Source: Schistosoma mansoni
Taxonomy: Eukaryota; Platyhelminthes; Trematoda; Strigeidida; Schistosomatidae
Length of the DNA stretch: 64,000 nt
Assembly (NCBI RefSeq): GCF_000237925.1
Contig: NC_031495.1
Location: 7,417,852-7,481,851 of the forward strand
Reading direction: 5' to 3'
The position numbers and the translations under genes were made by a program. Positions within the stretch are counted from its first letter, which is position 1. Every line of letters starts with the position of its first letter. The notes under the pieces were generated by a model. The model had not been told where the DNA came from and did not search any database. It saw only the letters and a list, made by a program, of their open reading frames with translations. Shown piece after piece: positions 12,901-27,900 of this stretch.

Positions 12901-15900
12901 AATCATCCTATTGATCTTTTGGAATTACAATTGATCAGTCTCTTATTGACATATATGGGTATTGTCTCGACATTGCCTTAATTCACAAGCATTATAAGTA
13001 AAGATGGATGGTGGTTAGCAGTGGAATCCAGGATTCACATTTCGTCCTATTTGGGACTGCTTGACTGAATGTACCTGAATCCGAGTTCATGTTCAGTCTA
13101 GGACTCGAATTCGGTAACGTTAGCTTCAAACGTCATCACGTTATCCATTTAGCTTCTAGTATACCAATATTATACTAGATTAAAATAAATTTATTGTAGT
13201 AAAAAACAATTTCAATAAATGGTTTACTAGAACTGCTTTAAATACACTATGAAGAAGATTAAGTTATGAGAAATTACTCTGCAGTTTACTTAGGTGACAA
13301 ACATTTTAATCTGTCAGTTGTACCTAATATGATATTCATTTATACATCTTATTTCATATAAAAAATATTAGTAAAAAAATTATTATCAGAAGGGGGTTTT
13401 GTGGAGATTTTAGTAATTTTATATAGTTGAAATCATGAGTCAATTGAAGCTAGACCACCATGGAAAACCTGGAAGCACTGAATGGCCGTTTCGTTCTATT
13501 GTGGGAATTCTCAGCAGTGCGCATCCACGATCCCGACTCGCAAGATTCGAAAACAGGACCTATCAGTCTCCACTAAACTCTCTTCTTATAATGATCATGT
13601 GCTCACTAGTGACTGACTCCATGAGTTATTCCCTGGAGTTCTAGTGAGAAGCAGTAACCAGTGGAGTTCGACCAGGTCTGTTGGAAGATATCAACTCACT
13701 GAAGACAATTGGTGAATGGTTGCTCAATTTCTTGGATTGGTTGAAGTTAGACACTAACAACGTTGGATGCCGGCTCAGTGGTCTAGTGGTTAAGAGTTTG
13801 CGCGCGAGACTGATAGGGTGGGATCCTCTAGAGTCGACCTGCAGGATCATTGATGCGCACTGCTGAGGAATCCCACAATAGGACGAAACGGCCGTCCCAG
13901 TGCTTACAGGTTTTCCATGGTGGTCTAGCTTCAAATGACTCATGATTTTCAGCTACATAAAAAGCTATTGTTCTGGAATTAACATCAATCAATATAGTCT
14001 ATTTGTTTAATGAACTTTATTTCGAGTTCACGATAACAGTGATGTTTTGATTCGGTATGAAAATTGGTATGAGAATTGAGATTATGATACATTCGATGAA
14101 ATCATAATATAGTAGTTGAAGGAACTTGTCGTTTTTGAAAGTGAACACTCAACTACCTAAAGAATAATAGATCATTGTTATTTACTGAAAAATATTTTGA
14201 ATAATTGTAACAGTAGAGTAATTTCAAGTACTTTTTAGAGAGTCATTATTCATAAATGAAAGTTGGTAAGAACTATAAAGTTAATTGAAGTAATCAATCT
14301 TCATAGTTTACATCATCTACCGACTTCATTTAGGCCGCTATTGAAAAGCAGGAAATGTTGAACAGCTGTTTCATCTTAATATAGAACTCTTCCAGAATGC
14401 ACATCCAAAAAATTAAAGTTTAATGCGTAAACCATTGTATTCCAGGTCAATGATTTAAATGTGAAACGTTCACCAGGAGACTTAGAGATCTTGCATTCAA
14501 TCCCTGGTTGGGGTCGTGAATGCTCAATGCTGAGGATTTCGATACTAAAGTGAAACAGATATTCGCTTTCACCTTGGGTTTAATGGTTGTCCAACTAAGA
14601 TTAGTATAGAATGTAAAATATGAAATTCAACAGTCTCCACAAACCCACCTGTAGTAACAACTTATTTCCATGGATTTCAAAGATTTGATGTATATATAGC
14701 TAATTATAGATAATCTAATTTATAAATTTGCCCCATTTTTCTATATTCTGGTAGTTGAATCTATTGATATAGTGTGATTATACAAAACTATATGTCATTC
14801 CTCAATAACAAAAGCTTGTATTTTTGATCATTGAATGATTAGCTGTTATGGTTGTCAATTCTCTTCCTCGACCTAATACTTACATCTTAGATTTCGGTGG
14901 TGTTTGGTTCATTAGTTTTTTTGTTAGAATTAATGTAGGGATCCAATGATTAATGTATTCAATTAATTAATTAATGATTTGAAATTTTGGGTCACATGAT
15001 GCAAAATTGGTCTCAGTGAAGTTGTATTGGGAAGGAACTAATTTTTGAGGTAGTTGAATCTTCTGATATTGTAAATTGTGAACGTAGATTATTTATTTTT
15101 GTGACTTTATTTTGGAAATTTGAATCTCCTGTTTTCGAGCCAAATGCGCCTACGTTTACCTTCAAATTGTATTCCCCACTTTGAAGGACCCTAAATGCCA
15201 TTGGTTCGTTGTATCTTTTAGTATGTTGTTTTGTGACGTTTCCCAAGGACAGTTTTATGTTGTACACATGCATTAGTGTTGTGTTTGTTGTTATTCATGC
15301 TTCTGGCTGCTTGTGGAATACACTTTCTCTCTCCCGAATTTAGACTTCTCCCTCAAGTTAGCGAGCCTGGAACTCGTCAGAATAGTTAACTTATCTTGTC
15401 ATTGTGTCGCTGAGTCTTCGTTTCGTTCGCAGATTTAGGTGATCTCGTAATCTCTTCAGACATAGTATTTATGGTTGTTTTTAGTCACAATACGTAATTT
15501 CGTTAATGCGCTATCTTCAACAAAATTTTACATCAAGTGTCATTTCCAGTTTTTTCTTCTATGAAATAATCTGTTCATTTTGAATCGTACTTTTCATGCT
15601 TACTTTTTTATTGCCGTTAGTATTATTTCACATCATTTGCTTTACAATTTGTTAATTTTCCTACGTCTCTGAGGTGAGGTCTTTAGCAACGTTAATCGAC
15701 AGACATTTATTTTAGGTCATACTGTTGTAAACGAGAACACTTGTGGGGACAAACAGATATATTTGAATACAAAATTACAGTACCGCTTAGTAAACTATGA
15801 AAATCATACAGTAAAAAATTCATCTGCAAAATGTTATTCAATTGTCTCAGACTTTATCGTTCCTTCATTTCCATGTTAGTCACATCCTGCTCTCATTCTC

Positions 15901-18900
15901 TTCTCTTCAATCTCCTCAATTGTCTACCTTCGGGCATTCCACTTTCGACTGGTATTACATACTACTTATATCTATCGACATCATTAGCACACTCCATAGT
16001 AACACTGACAATGTTCTCATTTCATTTATACAATAAACTAATTAAAAACTGTTTCTGTTTATGTAGTTGAGAATTTGATCGAAACAACCAATGCATTATC
16101 ATTGTATATTTACTTTGGAATAATAACAAATGTTTTATAAACTGTTAATTACCAGGTCGGAAAATAGTTCAGCTGACTAATAAAATCAGCATATTTATGT
16201 ATTTCACTTTTAAGAATAAATTTGTTGATGTTGAAACAAAACGCGTTTTTTTATAAAGCGAAAAATCAAATAAACAACTCTTGTATTATTGTGCTAATAT
16301 GCAGTTACTAAGTCAAAGATAATGGTAGTGTGGTGTGTGCTAATGATGTCGATAGATATAAGTAGTATGTAATACCAGTCGAAAGTGGAATGCCCGAAGG
16401 TAGACAATTGAGGAGATTGAAGAGAAGAGAATGAGAGCAGGATGTGACTAATATGGAAATGAAGGGACGATAAAGTTTGAGACAATTGATTAACACTTCA
16501 CAAATGAAGTTTTTATTGTATGATTTTCATAGTTTACTAAGCGGTACTGTAATTTTGTATTCAAATATATCTGTTTGTCCCCACTGGTGTTCTCGTTTAT
16601 AACATTACTAATAAGATAATTTCATTTACAATGAAAATATCTCATTCATCTACTGCTTAGTTACTCATTGTTTTGATCGCCACGCATTTATAGAGAATTT
16701 AAATTATACGCTAGAATGAAGTAATCGTTATGTAAATCAAAAGGTAACGATTATAAAGTTTCAATCAAATAACAAATGAAAAATTATCTTTCATAATTTA
16801 TCTTAATACAGAACGTCAGATAGTAATTTTCATTTGTTTAATGGATAAATCATTAGTTTTTATGGTCAGAACGATTCATTTTCATGAAGCTGACTTAAAG
16901 TTGTTATTTTTAATTCAGGGGATCTTAGTTAATTTAATCAACAGTAATTGTTTGGATCAAAGGGGTAAAAGCTAAAGAGTAGATTGGTCTGTAAGATTGG
17001 AGACTGTGGACTTTCTATTGAGGTCAATCGCGGTCTGAATATCATAGTTTTATCGTCTCAGACTGCGAAACCAAGTAGCCGGGGTTTGAATCCTATAGGA
17101 AATATCAGTTCCCTCAAGAGTTGATGTACGGCTTGTCGACGTGTATCGACTGACACGGAACCTAGATCCAGTGTCTACTGACAGTTACTTTCAGTCATTT
17201 AACACCAGATATACTGTAGGACTTTGAGTCACCTAGACTCACAGTCACACTAAAACTTGATCGATAGAACTCGAACAACAATAATGACTAGAAAAAAAGA
17301 ATCTTAACTACTACCAAGTCATTAATCAAAGTACTTCTTGAACTCGGTTTCAGAAGAACATGAAATGATAGGTTATCAAATAGAACACTTTATTCACTTC
17401 CTAGAATTATGAAGTCAAAGTACATACTTAGTATTCACAAGCAATTTTAGTTAGGTGTAAAATTGGATTCTTAAAAATATTTTATGCTGTTGGTTGAATT
17501 TTGTTCTCTAAGATGAATAGTTTAGTCATGGAGTTTCCATCGTTCTTCTGAACGATGTCATCAGCACAAACTTCAGCCAAGAGTGAAGTGTTCGAATTTC
17601 TCCACATATGGCTCACAGCTTTTCCTGTACACCTCAATGTTGATTGATTCTTGTTGACCTTAAACCTATCATTGTTTACTTTCTTTATTTTGGTTGTATC
17701 TCTCATCAAAATCATCCACTTGAGCTATAAATCTTCTCCACTATCCTATGCTGTACTTATCCTACCATCTTCTATTTATACTCATAAATTTGTTTAATTT
17801 GAAAATATTAAAGAAATAAATCATTTATCGAAACATTAATTAACTTTTAAAAAGTTAGTTTCGATAGCAACATCAACTTTTATGATCGTTTCTATGAAAA
17901 TATTTTTTTCCCAATAATTTTTTTGTTCACACAAAGTCTATATGTATATAATAAGGCATCTTATTTGTTTCGATCGGATAAACTAGATGTAAATAATGAT
18001 TGTTTTTCAGAAGGGGTTTTGTGGATTGTTTTCCCATAGTTTTGACCTGATTAATTCAATGAAAAAAAAACAACATTATTTAGCAATAAAAAGCGGTAAT
18101 AGTTGGGAACAGAAATATTGATTTTACACATCATGAATAATATGATGATGCTTTCGACAGAAACTGATGGAAATATCTTCATCTGTTTATTTACTAATAC
18201 AGACACAAGGCATAAGTAGAAGTTTCTATTGTTTGTAGATTTATATGAATGTAATTCCTGAAGAAATCCGAATTCTTGTCATTATTAAAGATAGTTACCT
18301 AAATCTATGTGATTTCTATTTGTCAGACGATAATGAATGAACTGATTCATTTCGAGAAAGCTTCCATGTTTAAAACGAAAACCATTGAGTTACAGTTTAA
18401 ATATTAATAATAACACTATGATGTAGGTATATTCAACTAACGAGTCCCAGGTAACACGATACATATATCCTGGATCCCATTGATAGCCACAATATATCTG
18501 TTCTTAAAAACATATGACGAAATGGTCATATCTGGGTTATCTACACATAATCCACATACACCAATAAAGACATAATAAAGAATTCAGTTCTGTTTATCAA
18601 TAATGACATTATTCAAACCCTTATTTCTAATGATATTCATAATAAAATGGGGGTTTTGGGGAGATTTTAGTAATTTTATATAGTTGAAATCATGAGTCAA
18701 TTGAAGCTGGACCACTATGAAAAACCTTGAAGCACTGGACGGCCGTTTCGTTCCACTGCGAGACTCCTCAGCAGTGCGCATCCACCATCCCGCCTCACGA
18801 GATTCAAACCCAGGATATATCCGTCTCGCACGCGAGCACTGACCCACTAGACCTTTAAACCGGCATCCAACAGTGTTAATGTCTAACTTCAACCAATCCA

Positions 18901-21900
18901 CGAAATTGAGCAATCATTCACCATTTTCTTCAGTGAGTTGATATCTCCCAACAGACCTGGTTGAATTCCAATGGTTACTGCTTCTCACTAGAACTGCATG
19001 AAATACCTCATGGTACCAGACACTAGTGTGCATATGATCATTATTAGAAGGGGGTTTTGTGGAGATTTTAGTAATTTTTGTATAGTTGAAATCATCAGTC
19101 AATTGAAGCTAGACCACCATTGGTTCGAATCTCGTGAGGCGGGATTGTGGATGCGCACTGCTGAGGAGTCTCACAATAGGACGAAACGGCCGTTCATTGC
19201 TTCCAGGTTTTCCTTGTTGGTCTAGCTTCAATTGACTCATGATTTCAACTATATAATATTCATAATAATTATTTTATTTCCTAAATTCAATATATCGATT
19301 GATTATTCCTTATAGTCAAATAACAAATCAAAATTTGGATCTAAATATACAAATTTAATCAATTAATCAAAGTATTGATTTCTTTCTCAAACATTATATA
19401 ATACTTATCGAATATTGAAATTAGAAAAAAAAAACAAAAAAAAATCACTTTACCATAAAAAAAATCGATAATCAATAATTTCAATTGAATGATATTCTTG
19501 AAAACAAAAGAAAATCAATATAGAGGATTAATTGACTACTTTTCAGATATATATTATGGTAAATTTTGTAGATAAACTAATCATCTTAATAAGAAAATTT
19601 CAGCATGTATTCAGTACATATTCAAGTTGATGACATGAATTCTCTTGAAAGATTCTTTTTTGAAGTTAGCGGGAATCTTCTGTTGATTAACTAACTGAAA
19701 ATATTAATTATTTTTATTAGAGATTTGATTTATAGCGTAGAGTAATCGATCGTTAATAATATAAAAGCTGTATATTTTGTGTAGATCACTTCATGATAAC
19801 GTTTCATGAAAATGCTTTGGCTATCCTTTAATTGAACATATTTCTTTATTGACAAATAACTTATACAGTGATTGTATGATCTTGCTGGTTTATCCAAACA
19901 AAACAGAAATAGAGAAATTACGGTTTCATATCATATAATAAACTCAATTCTTGTACTGAAGTTATTATAGAAATGTTAAAAGATATTGTAGAGTAACACA
20001 TACTTACTTACTTACGCCTGTTACCCCTGGTGGATGAGCATAGGCCGCTCACCAGTATTCTCCACCCAACTCTGTCCTGGGCAATCCTTTCCAGTTCTTT
20101 CCAGTTAACATTCATCCTTTTCATATCTGCTTCTATGTAACATAAAAATCTGTTGAGAATGTTAGATCTCCAGAGCTCATTTGGAAAAGGTTTTAATTTT
20201 GTAATTTTATTCTGAAAATATGACGCTAAGTTGACCTATGGCTTCAATTTCCCACTTGGAAATCCTTGACTAACATTGGTTGATGGAATTTCTGTAGTAT
20301 GCTATTATGTGGCTCTCCCAAGGGCGTTTCTATTATTGTATAAATAAGCTTGATTTGTGTGCTTAATGACCTCGTCTTTTCTGAGTGCTAGTAGAATACA
20401 TTCTGTATGACTCATCAAGATTTCTTGATCTAGTTAGCAAGGCTGATGACAACGGATTAGAATTAATCTATCGTGTCACTGTATCTTTGACCTTCGTTCT
20501 GTTTACCGAGTAAGGTGAACTCGTAATATCATCAAGCATATCAAAATAAATAATCAATCAGTACATATTCTAATAGTAACATATAAACAATAAATGACTC
20601 AAAAAAATTTGGTTAATTTTTAAGCTAATAATTATGTTATCATAGTAATATGAATAGCTTATCATGCACTATCATCGGTTAATATATTCAATCCACTACA
20701 CATCCTAGAGTACACGTATACTGAACGAGAATACATGTAGGGAACAACCGAATGTATCGCAATACAAAATTACAGAATATCTTGGTAAAATCTGAGAATC
20801 ATACAGTAAATACTTCATTTGTAAATTGTCAATCAATTATCTCAAACTTGACTGTTCCTTCGTTTCCACACCAATCATTCTTTGTTCTCGTTCTCTTTTC
20901 TTTGATCTTCTTAACCTTCTGCCACCAGGCATTTTACTTTCCACTGATGATACATACTACTTATATCTATCGACATCAGTAGCACACACCACACATGTAA
21001 TCAAGTATGATCATGGAATTAAGGACTATTTGATACAAAAGTCAGCTTACATATTGCTTATTGTGATTATGAACTGTTTAGTAAAGATAATATTCAAAAT
21101 TACGATGAATTTCACAATGAAACGATATAGTTTGAAGAACTACTGAACTAATGGATAACTGTTTTGTATAAATCAGTAGTCTAAAAGTTCCATGTTTTCT
21201 AAGCTCTTTTTTTATGCAGACTTACCTGTAAAGTGGTGAAAAGTCCAAAAATACATTGAATGTTAAACTAAAATATCTAAGGTTCTCATTACTAAACTAA
21301 AAACTTAAAATGATTCATTTGTATATATATATATATATATATATTATTCAGTACATGTAATAATAATGTTAATAATCGATAACTTTCTGTCTAACTGGTA
21401 CCCCTTAAAGTATATTTCTACTTATTTTATAAAGACCCATGAGATATTTGTTTCCAATTTTTCCAGAATATTCCGGAATATTTATTGTAAGGCAACAGAA
21501 TTCGGGTTAAGGAATATATATTTGATTATCTTTAAACATGCTTTCTGAGGATCACTCAAACAAATTAAATACTTTGACTTAATTTCTTCAGATTATGAAA
21601 AAAACCTTAATTTCGTATGTAATCTTGACTAGTTAAAAGAGAGTCATGATAATTAATAATTCAGTCCTTCAGTGGTATATAGATAGGTATCTTTCCCCGG
21701 TTCCACATCCCATAGGTCAGTGATTTTGTTGAGGTACATGAGAAGTAGACTGGATTAGTGATTATCATGATGACCACAGATTCTGAGAGACAACTATTTA
21801 CAAATGTCACAAAGGGCATCTATGTAACTGATTTTAGATCTATTAATTCCGTAATTTTCAGGTCTTACCTTCAAAAATACAGGTCCATGCGACAAAATGA

Positions 21901-24900
21901 AGTGTGTTTGGTTTAGGCTTTGACTTTTATAACTTTACTCTCCCCTTCAAAAAAGGAAGCAGAGCTGGGAAAGCTGATTATCTTTAGATAAAAACCTTGC
22001 TGTCATCATCCTGAAAATCATTTGACAGCAAGATGTCAGCCAAACTTTCTGTTTAGTGCTTTCGGTCTTAACAATATTCAATCAACCTGCCTGACACGAA
22101 AGAACATCGAAGAACAAATGTTTCAACCAATGTCGTGTTTGTTGTACCTGACTGCCGGACGAAGGTACAGATACGGTCAAAGGGTTATTCATAGAAAAAA
22201 TCGAGTAAAAGCCGTTGAAAAGTAAACAAATTCAGTCATTTCAATGTTAGTCTATTTTTTTGTGGTGCTCATACCATTAACATCACGAAAGGCCCCCAAA
22301 CGGTAGCTGAATAAAGCGGATGAAGTCAATGAACGTTTACCATTTTCTGTATGAGTTTTCTTGTCATAAATCAATTGAATAATATAAATCTACGTAAGTT
22401 GCAGGAAAAGCGCTATAGTATATCAGATGTCTAGTAGATGTGAATATTGAGAAATAGACTTTTTAATCCATCTTTTAAGAAGAGTACGATTTCACATAAG
22501 TTAGTAGTTTGCGAAAGACTGTTAGCCACAGTGTAAAATGACTTAAATACTTTACTTTGCCTGAAGATACTTTCATTGAAAATGTAGACTACAAGATTTG
22601 TTTGCAGGTCTTCTGTGCTAATTAGTTCATAAGATGTTTGAAGAAAATGCAAATTTTTTGTGTTTGTCACTATATTATCGTATTTGAACTGATTCATCTA
22701 AGTTGAAGGAATATTTTCAAATGATTAACGTTAACCATGTGTTTTTTAGCCAAATTCAGGTAGCTACTTTCTAATTTTTTAAGTAGCTTGTGTAAAGAGT
22801 TAATATTTACAAATAGATGCAAGGTAACTTTTGCAGTTATATTCATGACAGTTCTTAATTGTTATACGTGTTTTTAAAGTTTCAACTGGACTTCACTCCA
22901 AATGCACGATTGATTACTGTTTGATTCATAATGTCACACTTGGCAATCCCACAAGTCTGATCAAATTCGATTGGTTTAGTTGTCGTCACCGGTTGAAGAG
23001 TTAGACATTATGTCAAATGGATGGGAGCAAACGTTAGAGAGTCCTGGATCAAGGACCTTGACTACTAAGGTATATCTACAATCTCAATGGAGGTGATTCT
23101 CTCTTTTGGATTTACACTCACATAAAAAATAGCACAGTCAGAGATGCTACGCTGAGAAACCTAAAACTTGTAACAACTTGTTGTAAACGTGGATAGATTT
23201 CTGAGTAATACAAGAGGCTAATCACAACCTAAACAGCTAAGTAGTAAATTATCTGTTTGATAGTTGGTGATTAGGGTTTTCATTTCTTAGAAAGATTCAG
23301 TATCTTGAAGATTTAATCTATCTGATTCTTAGATAGCATGGAACATTGGTTCACAGGTTCCAATCAATTAAAATATAAATTACTGTATAATAATATATAC
23401 ACTCATCATTACAGATTATAACCTTTCCAAATGTTCAATTAAACCATAAATGAGGATAAAGAACTGACTATGAGACTAAAGTATTTGTGGCTCATATCTT
23501 AAAATATCAAAGACTGTCAAATAGAATCATTTGAATTATTCCTAACGATTGTATAGTTCCATGGGTCTTGTCAATTGCAAATGTCCTCGTTATAAGTCTC
23601 TACCATATCTTACCTGGTTATGATTAAGAAACTGTCAATTATAAACCAGTTTAATGAAATATGTTGAATTGTATTAAAAATATGGTTGGTTGAAAATATA
23701 GAAAGCTTAGTAATATCAAATCAAAGTTACCCAATAAAAGATATTTTGGCACAGATGAAAAAGAATGTTGAAAAAAATTATACACACTAATAAGAATCCT
23801 CCTCTTTTACCCGGTCTTGGGACAGGCAGCAGCCCACGGAGGAGATACAGCCGGAGTTATGAATATTCACCTTGTTTATTAAAATTCATAGTTTGAACAA
23901 AGTAAAGATTCGAATGCTATTGGAATAACTTTACTCAAATATGTTTTGCAGATTTGGATCTCCTTTTCATGGTGAACGTTGAATAAGCAATACATCTTCA
24001 TATCACCTTGATTAACTATTGATTATTGCTTAACCATGAAGAAAAATGTGTAAGAAAACATTGTTTTGAAGGCATGAATAATAGGCGCTATATAAATTTC
24101 TCTTTATATATCCATTTATAGATGAGCTGATGACATCAGATGAAAGCAATTAAATTAGTTTACTTAGCTATTTCGGTGAATAAATCACAAGGACGATCTA
24201 ACTCTGATCCTTTTTTCCAAACAGACACTTAGTAAATTTATTTCGAGGAGGTTTGAAATTTGTAAAGATATGGTTGTTCAAATCAAAGTTAAATAAGTCT
24301 AAACAGCTTTATATTCAATTACTGAATCATTCCTACCGCTTAAATTATCTTCTACTTGACATTTCTTTGTTTTTATATAGTTGAAATCATGAGTCCATTG
24401 AAGCTAATTCACCATGGAAAAGTTGGACATTTTCACCGTTGGATGCCGGCCAGCTCAGTGGTCTGGTGGTTAAGCGCTCGCGCGCGAGACTGGTGGGTCT
24501 TGTGTTTGAATCTCGTGACGTGGGATCGTGGATGCGCACTGCTTAGGAGTCCCACAATAGGACGAAACGGCCGTCCAATGCTTCCAGGTTTTTGATGATG
24601 GTCTAGCTTCAATTGACTTATGATTTCAACTACATAAAATTACTAAAATCTCCACAAAACCCTCTTCTGATAATTTATTTGTTGAATATTACTTTCAGCA
24701 GTTTAGCAAGCTAGAGTCGGTTTCTACAATTGGGTTTCTTGTAACAATGTTCATGCTGTGGTGCATGTTATTTATGTTAACAGATATAAGTAGTATGTAA
24801 CACAAATCAGGATTGGAATGCCTGTCAAAAGAAGGTTGAAAAGATTAGATTGGGTGGGGGACTGAAAGGGAAACAGAAATTGATTGTAATAACGACAGAA

Positions 24901-27900
24901 TTGAAAGAATCGTGAAGCATGTAAAGGACAACTAGTGGATCTGAAAATCAGATGTTAAATATTTGGTTTTCAAATTTTACAAAATCACTCTGTAATTTGG
25001 CTTTAAATAGCAAATTTAGTTATCCTCACCTGAGTGTTCTTCCGCAACAATTCCACTATTTTCAGTTCATAATAACACTCTATACAATAACTATCTCAAC
25101 GATGTTACTTATTCTTCACAAAATCCTAAATATTTCTAAAATTATTGATTATGTTTCGTTTAAGCAGTAAAGAGATTTTGTCACACTCCATCATACACAT
25201 AGAATGTTTTTTATTTCAGACTTAGAGCGTTACATGGTTGTCCAGAAATAAGTTATGATTCAAAACTGGCTAGTGATTCTCAAAAGTGGGCTGAACATTT
25301 GGCTTCAATAAATTGTTTACAACATAGTAAAGGAGATGATTATGGTGAAAATTTAGCATTTCAAATGTCTACAGCCGGTGCATCATTGAATGGTTAGTAG
25401 AATACCCGATGTTTATCTTGATATCTTTAAGATATTTGAATTATTTTATTAGAAAAATCTATAGATTAAAATGACATAATTGCTATTGTATATCTGTACT
25501 TATATTGTTTAGAATAATGGCATAAAGATTGTTTTCTACAACAATCCAGACATAAATATATCATAAAATCTCCTAGACTTGACAGATGTCTAAATGGATT
25601 TGTGGCAATGTTGAACATAGTTAATATGTCAGGCAAATATATATGAGAATTAAGAAAAAAATTCAAGGAATTATATCTGTTGTGAAGAATTGTTATTATA
25701 ACAGAGAAATTTCATACGATTAGTTCCATTTATAGATTTAAATAAAGGTAATTCAACAATTTAGACGGAACAAAATGAAATAATCTTTATTTTTATATAG
25801 TTGAAATCATGAGCCAATTGAAGCTAGACCAACATGGAAAACCTGGAAGCTGATGGCACAACTTACTTTGACCACTTCTCACTTTCTTCGAACTTACTCG
25901 CATAGCTGGTGCAATGTGATCGTTTACGTAATACGTTGCCAGGAAAATCAATTTTAACTCAAATATTCTATTGCTCAAAACTTATATTAGTAGTAAACTG
26001 GTTCATCTGATACCAATCCCTATTTGTATGAGTTTAAATGATAAGTCTCACATTAATATACCACAACTGTTGCACGATCTCATTCTTAAGGTTACCAACA
26101 ACAAAACAGTAAGACCAAAACAACAATTACTAACCCATTAATCCTAAACGTCGACCATCTACAAATAAAGTTGGATGTATACACTTCTCTAGATATATTA
26201 TCTCGACTGACAACACAAAGAACACGTAGATCTGATTGAAATCTTAACAACTGAACAAATTTTAATACATCAACTGCTAAAGCTAAATTTTTTACACATA
26301 ATAAATTATGGATGTATAGTTCCGAGTCAAAAATGCTACCCCACAAAATCGTATTTTTCATGTCNNNNNNNNNNNNNNNNNNNNNNNNNNNNNNNNNNNN
26401 NNNNNNNNNNNNNNNNNNNNNNNNNNNNNNNNNNNNNNNNNNNNNNNNNNNNNNNNNNNNNNNNNNNNNNNNNNNNNNNNNNNNNNNNNNNNNNNNNNNN
26501 NNNNNNNNNNNNNNNNNNNNNNNNNNNNNNNNNNNNNNNNNNNNNNNNNNNNNNNNNNNNNNNNCTGGTGGAGGCAGGTTGAGCAGACGTTTATTTGTCG
26601 GACGGTAACTTAACAAAGATATGTACAATTTTCGTCAGAGGTCAATGAACTGTGGAGTATGGTATCCAAGCTAACTATTTACCGCCGCAGATGTGCAGCG
26701 CAGTGTACTCAGACACATTCTGGGGCGAATGCTTGACTAACTGTGTTCAGCTTAAAATGTGCCTAGCAAAACTGATAACGTTGATGTCAACGTCATAGGC
26801 CTACAGAGCCCCTTTTTGGTGACCAATTTACCATAACAACTCACTTCATCTCTACTGCGATCGCGAGAACTCAAGGATGTGATCACTCAGTTTTCTATTT
26901 AACCATGCAAAAGCTATATAAGAAGCAGGGCTCTAGAAACCTGTCTTATAAGGTCCATCTCACCTATCTCATTTGTATTTTTTATTTGAATCTTCCTACC
27001 GATTTCTGGTACTGCAATTGATCAATGTTTCATCATCTGTACAACCTATGTGGATCGTCTTGGTACTGCCTTTATTCATCAGCACTTTCAGGCATAGATG
27101 GATGATGGTTAGTAGAAAAGGTTATACACAGACATTCATGGAATAAAAAACACAATATAATTTTAAAACCTAAGATTTAAGAGAACACGAAGAATAAAAA
27201 GTCCTGTTCTACTGTGACCGATTGAGAGCTGCCTCTTCCAAAGTCTCCGACAACATTATCTGTATCTACAATTTTATCAAATATTCACTGACATGTGAAT
27301 AATAAAATTTAAGTACTATTCGGTTCACTTCTATACAACCCCAAGTTATCATGTGTATCTCGGTTTCGTGAAAGCAATAGTTTTTTCGCCTTAACGATTG
27401 AAACTCTTTATTTGTAACCAGTTCAAACTACTTGATTCTTAAAGAATGATACATTACTTCATCCAAAAATTCATTAATTGTCAAACTCTACTGCCAAAGC
27501 ATACATAGAGTTCTGATTAGTTACAATCATAAAAGAGAATAGAAAAATGTCACAGAGTTTTCAAAAGTAATGCAGAAATGTTTGAGGTAATATGATTAAA
27601 GTGAAAAGAAAAGAATAGTTCGATGTTCGTTATAAGTTGACAGCTGTGTTCAATTCATGTTGATAAGTCAATTTGTACTACTTAATAATGATAAGTAGCA
27701 TAAAGTATAACACAAAAGAAATGTTGAGTTATCCTCAACTCTTTTTTATGAACTTTGTTCACTGTGGGTCACCTTAGGATACCTGAAGAAAAGTATATAG
27801 TGAAAATTATGGTTTGAGAATTACGTTTAGATATATCAAGCCTACTGAAGGAAAAACGATCAAGAATGCTTGAATGAAAACAAAGACACTGTGATTCATC

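Noticed and set aside
13770-13870. tRNA gene suggested by A- and B-box-like sequence in family B (also at many other copies)
   Set aside because: The boxes are those of a SINE promoter; no cloverleaf with anticodon arm and acceptor stem can be drawn, and the same sequence recurs throughout the window.
15831-16496. overlapping open frames of 60-80 codons in opposite directions (15,831-16,070 and 16,294-16,496)
   Set aside because: They are the same R3 repeat read on the two arms of an inverted pair; no start context or known motif.
22431-22697. 88-codon minus-strand frame with protein-like composition
   Set aside because: No motif, splice signal or second copy; frames of this size are expected by chance in 64 kb.
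24136-24172. possible VAL gene 1 first exon with a signal-peptide-like start ([12 protein letters not shown])
   Set aside because: The donor leaves in phase 0 and the HN..R motif is absent; the 47-nt exon at 6,937 fits phase, length and motif.
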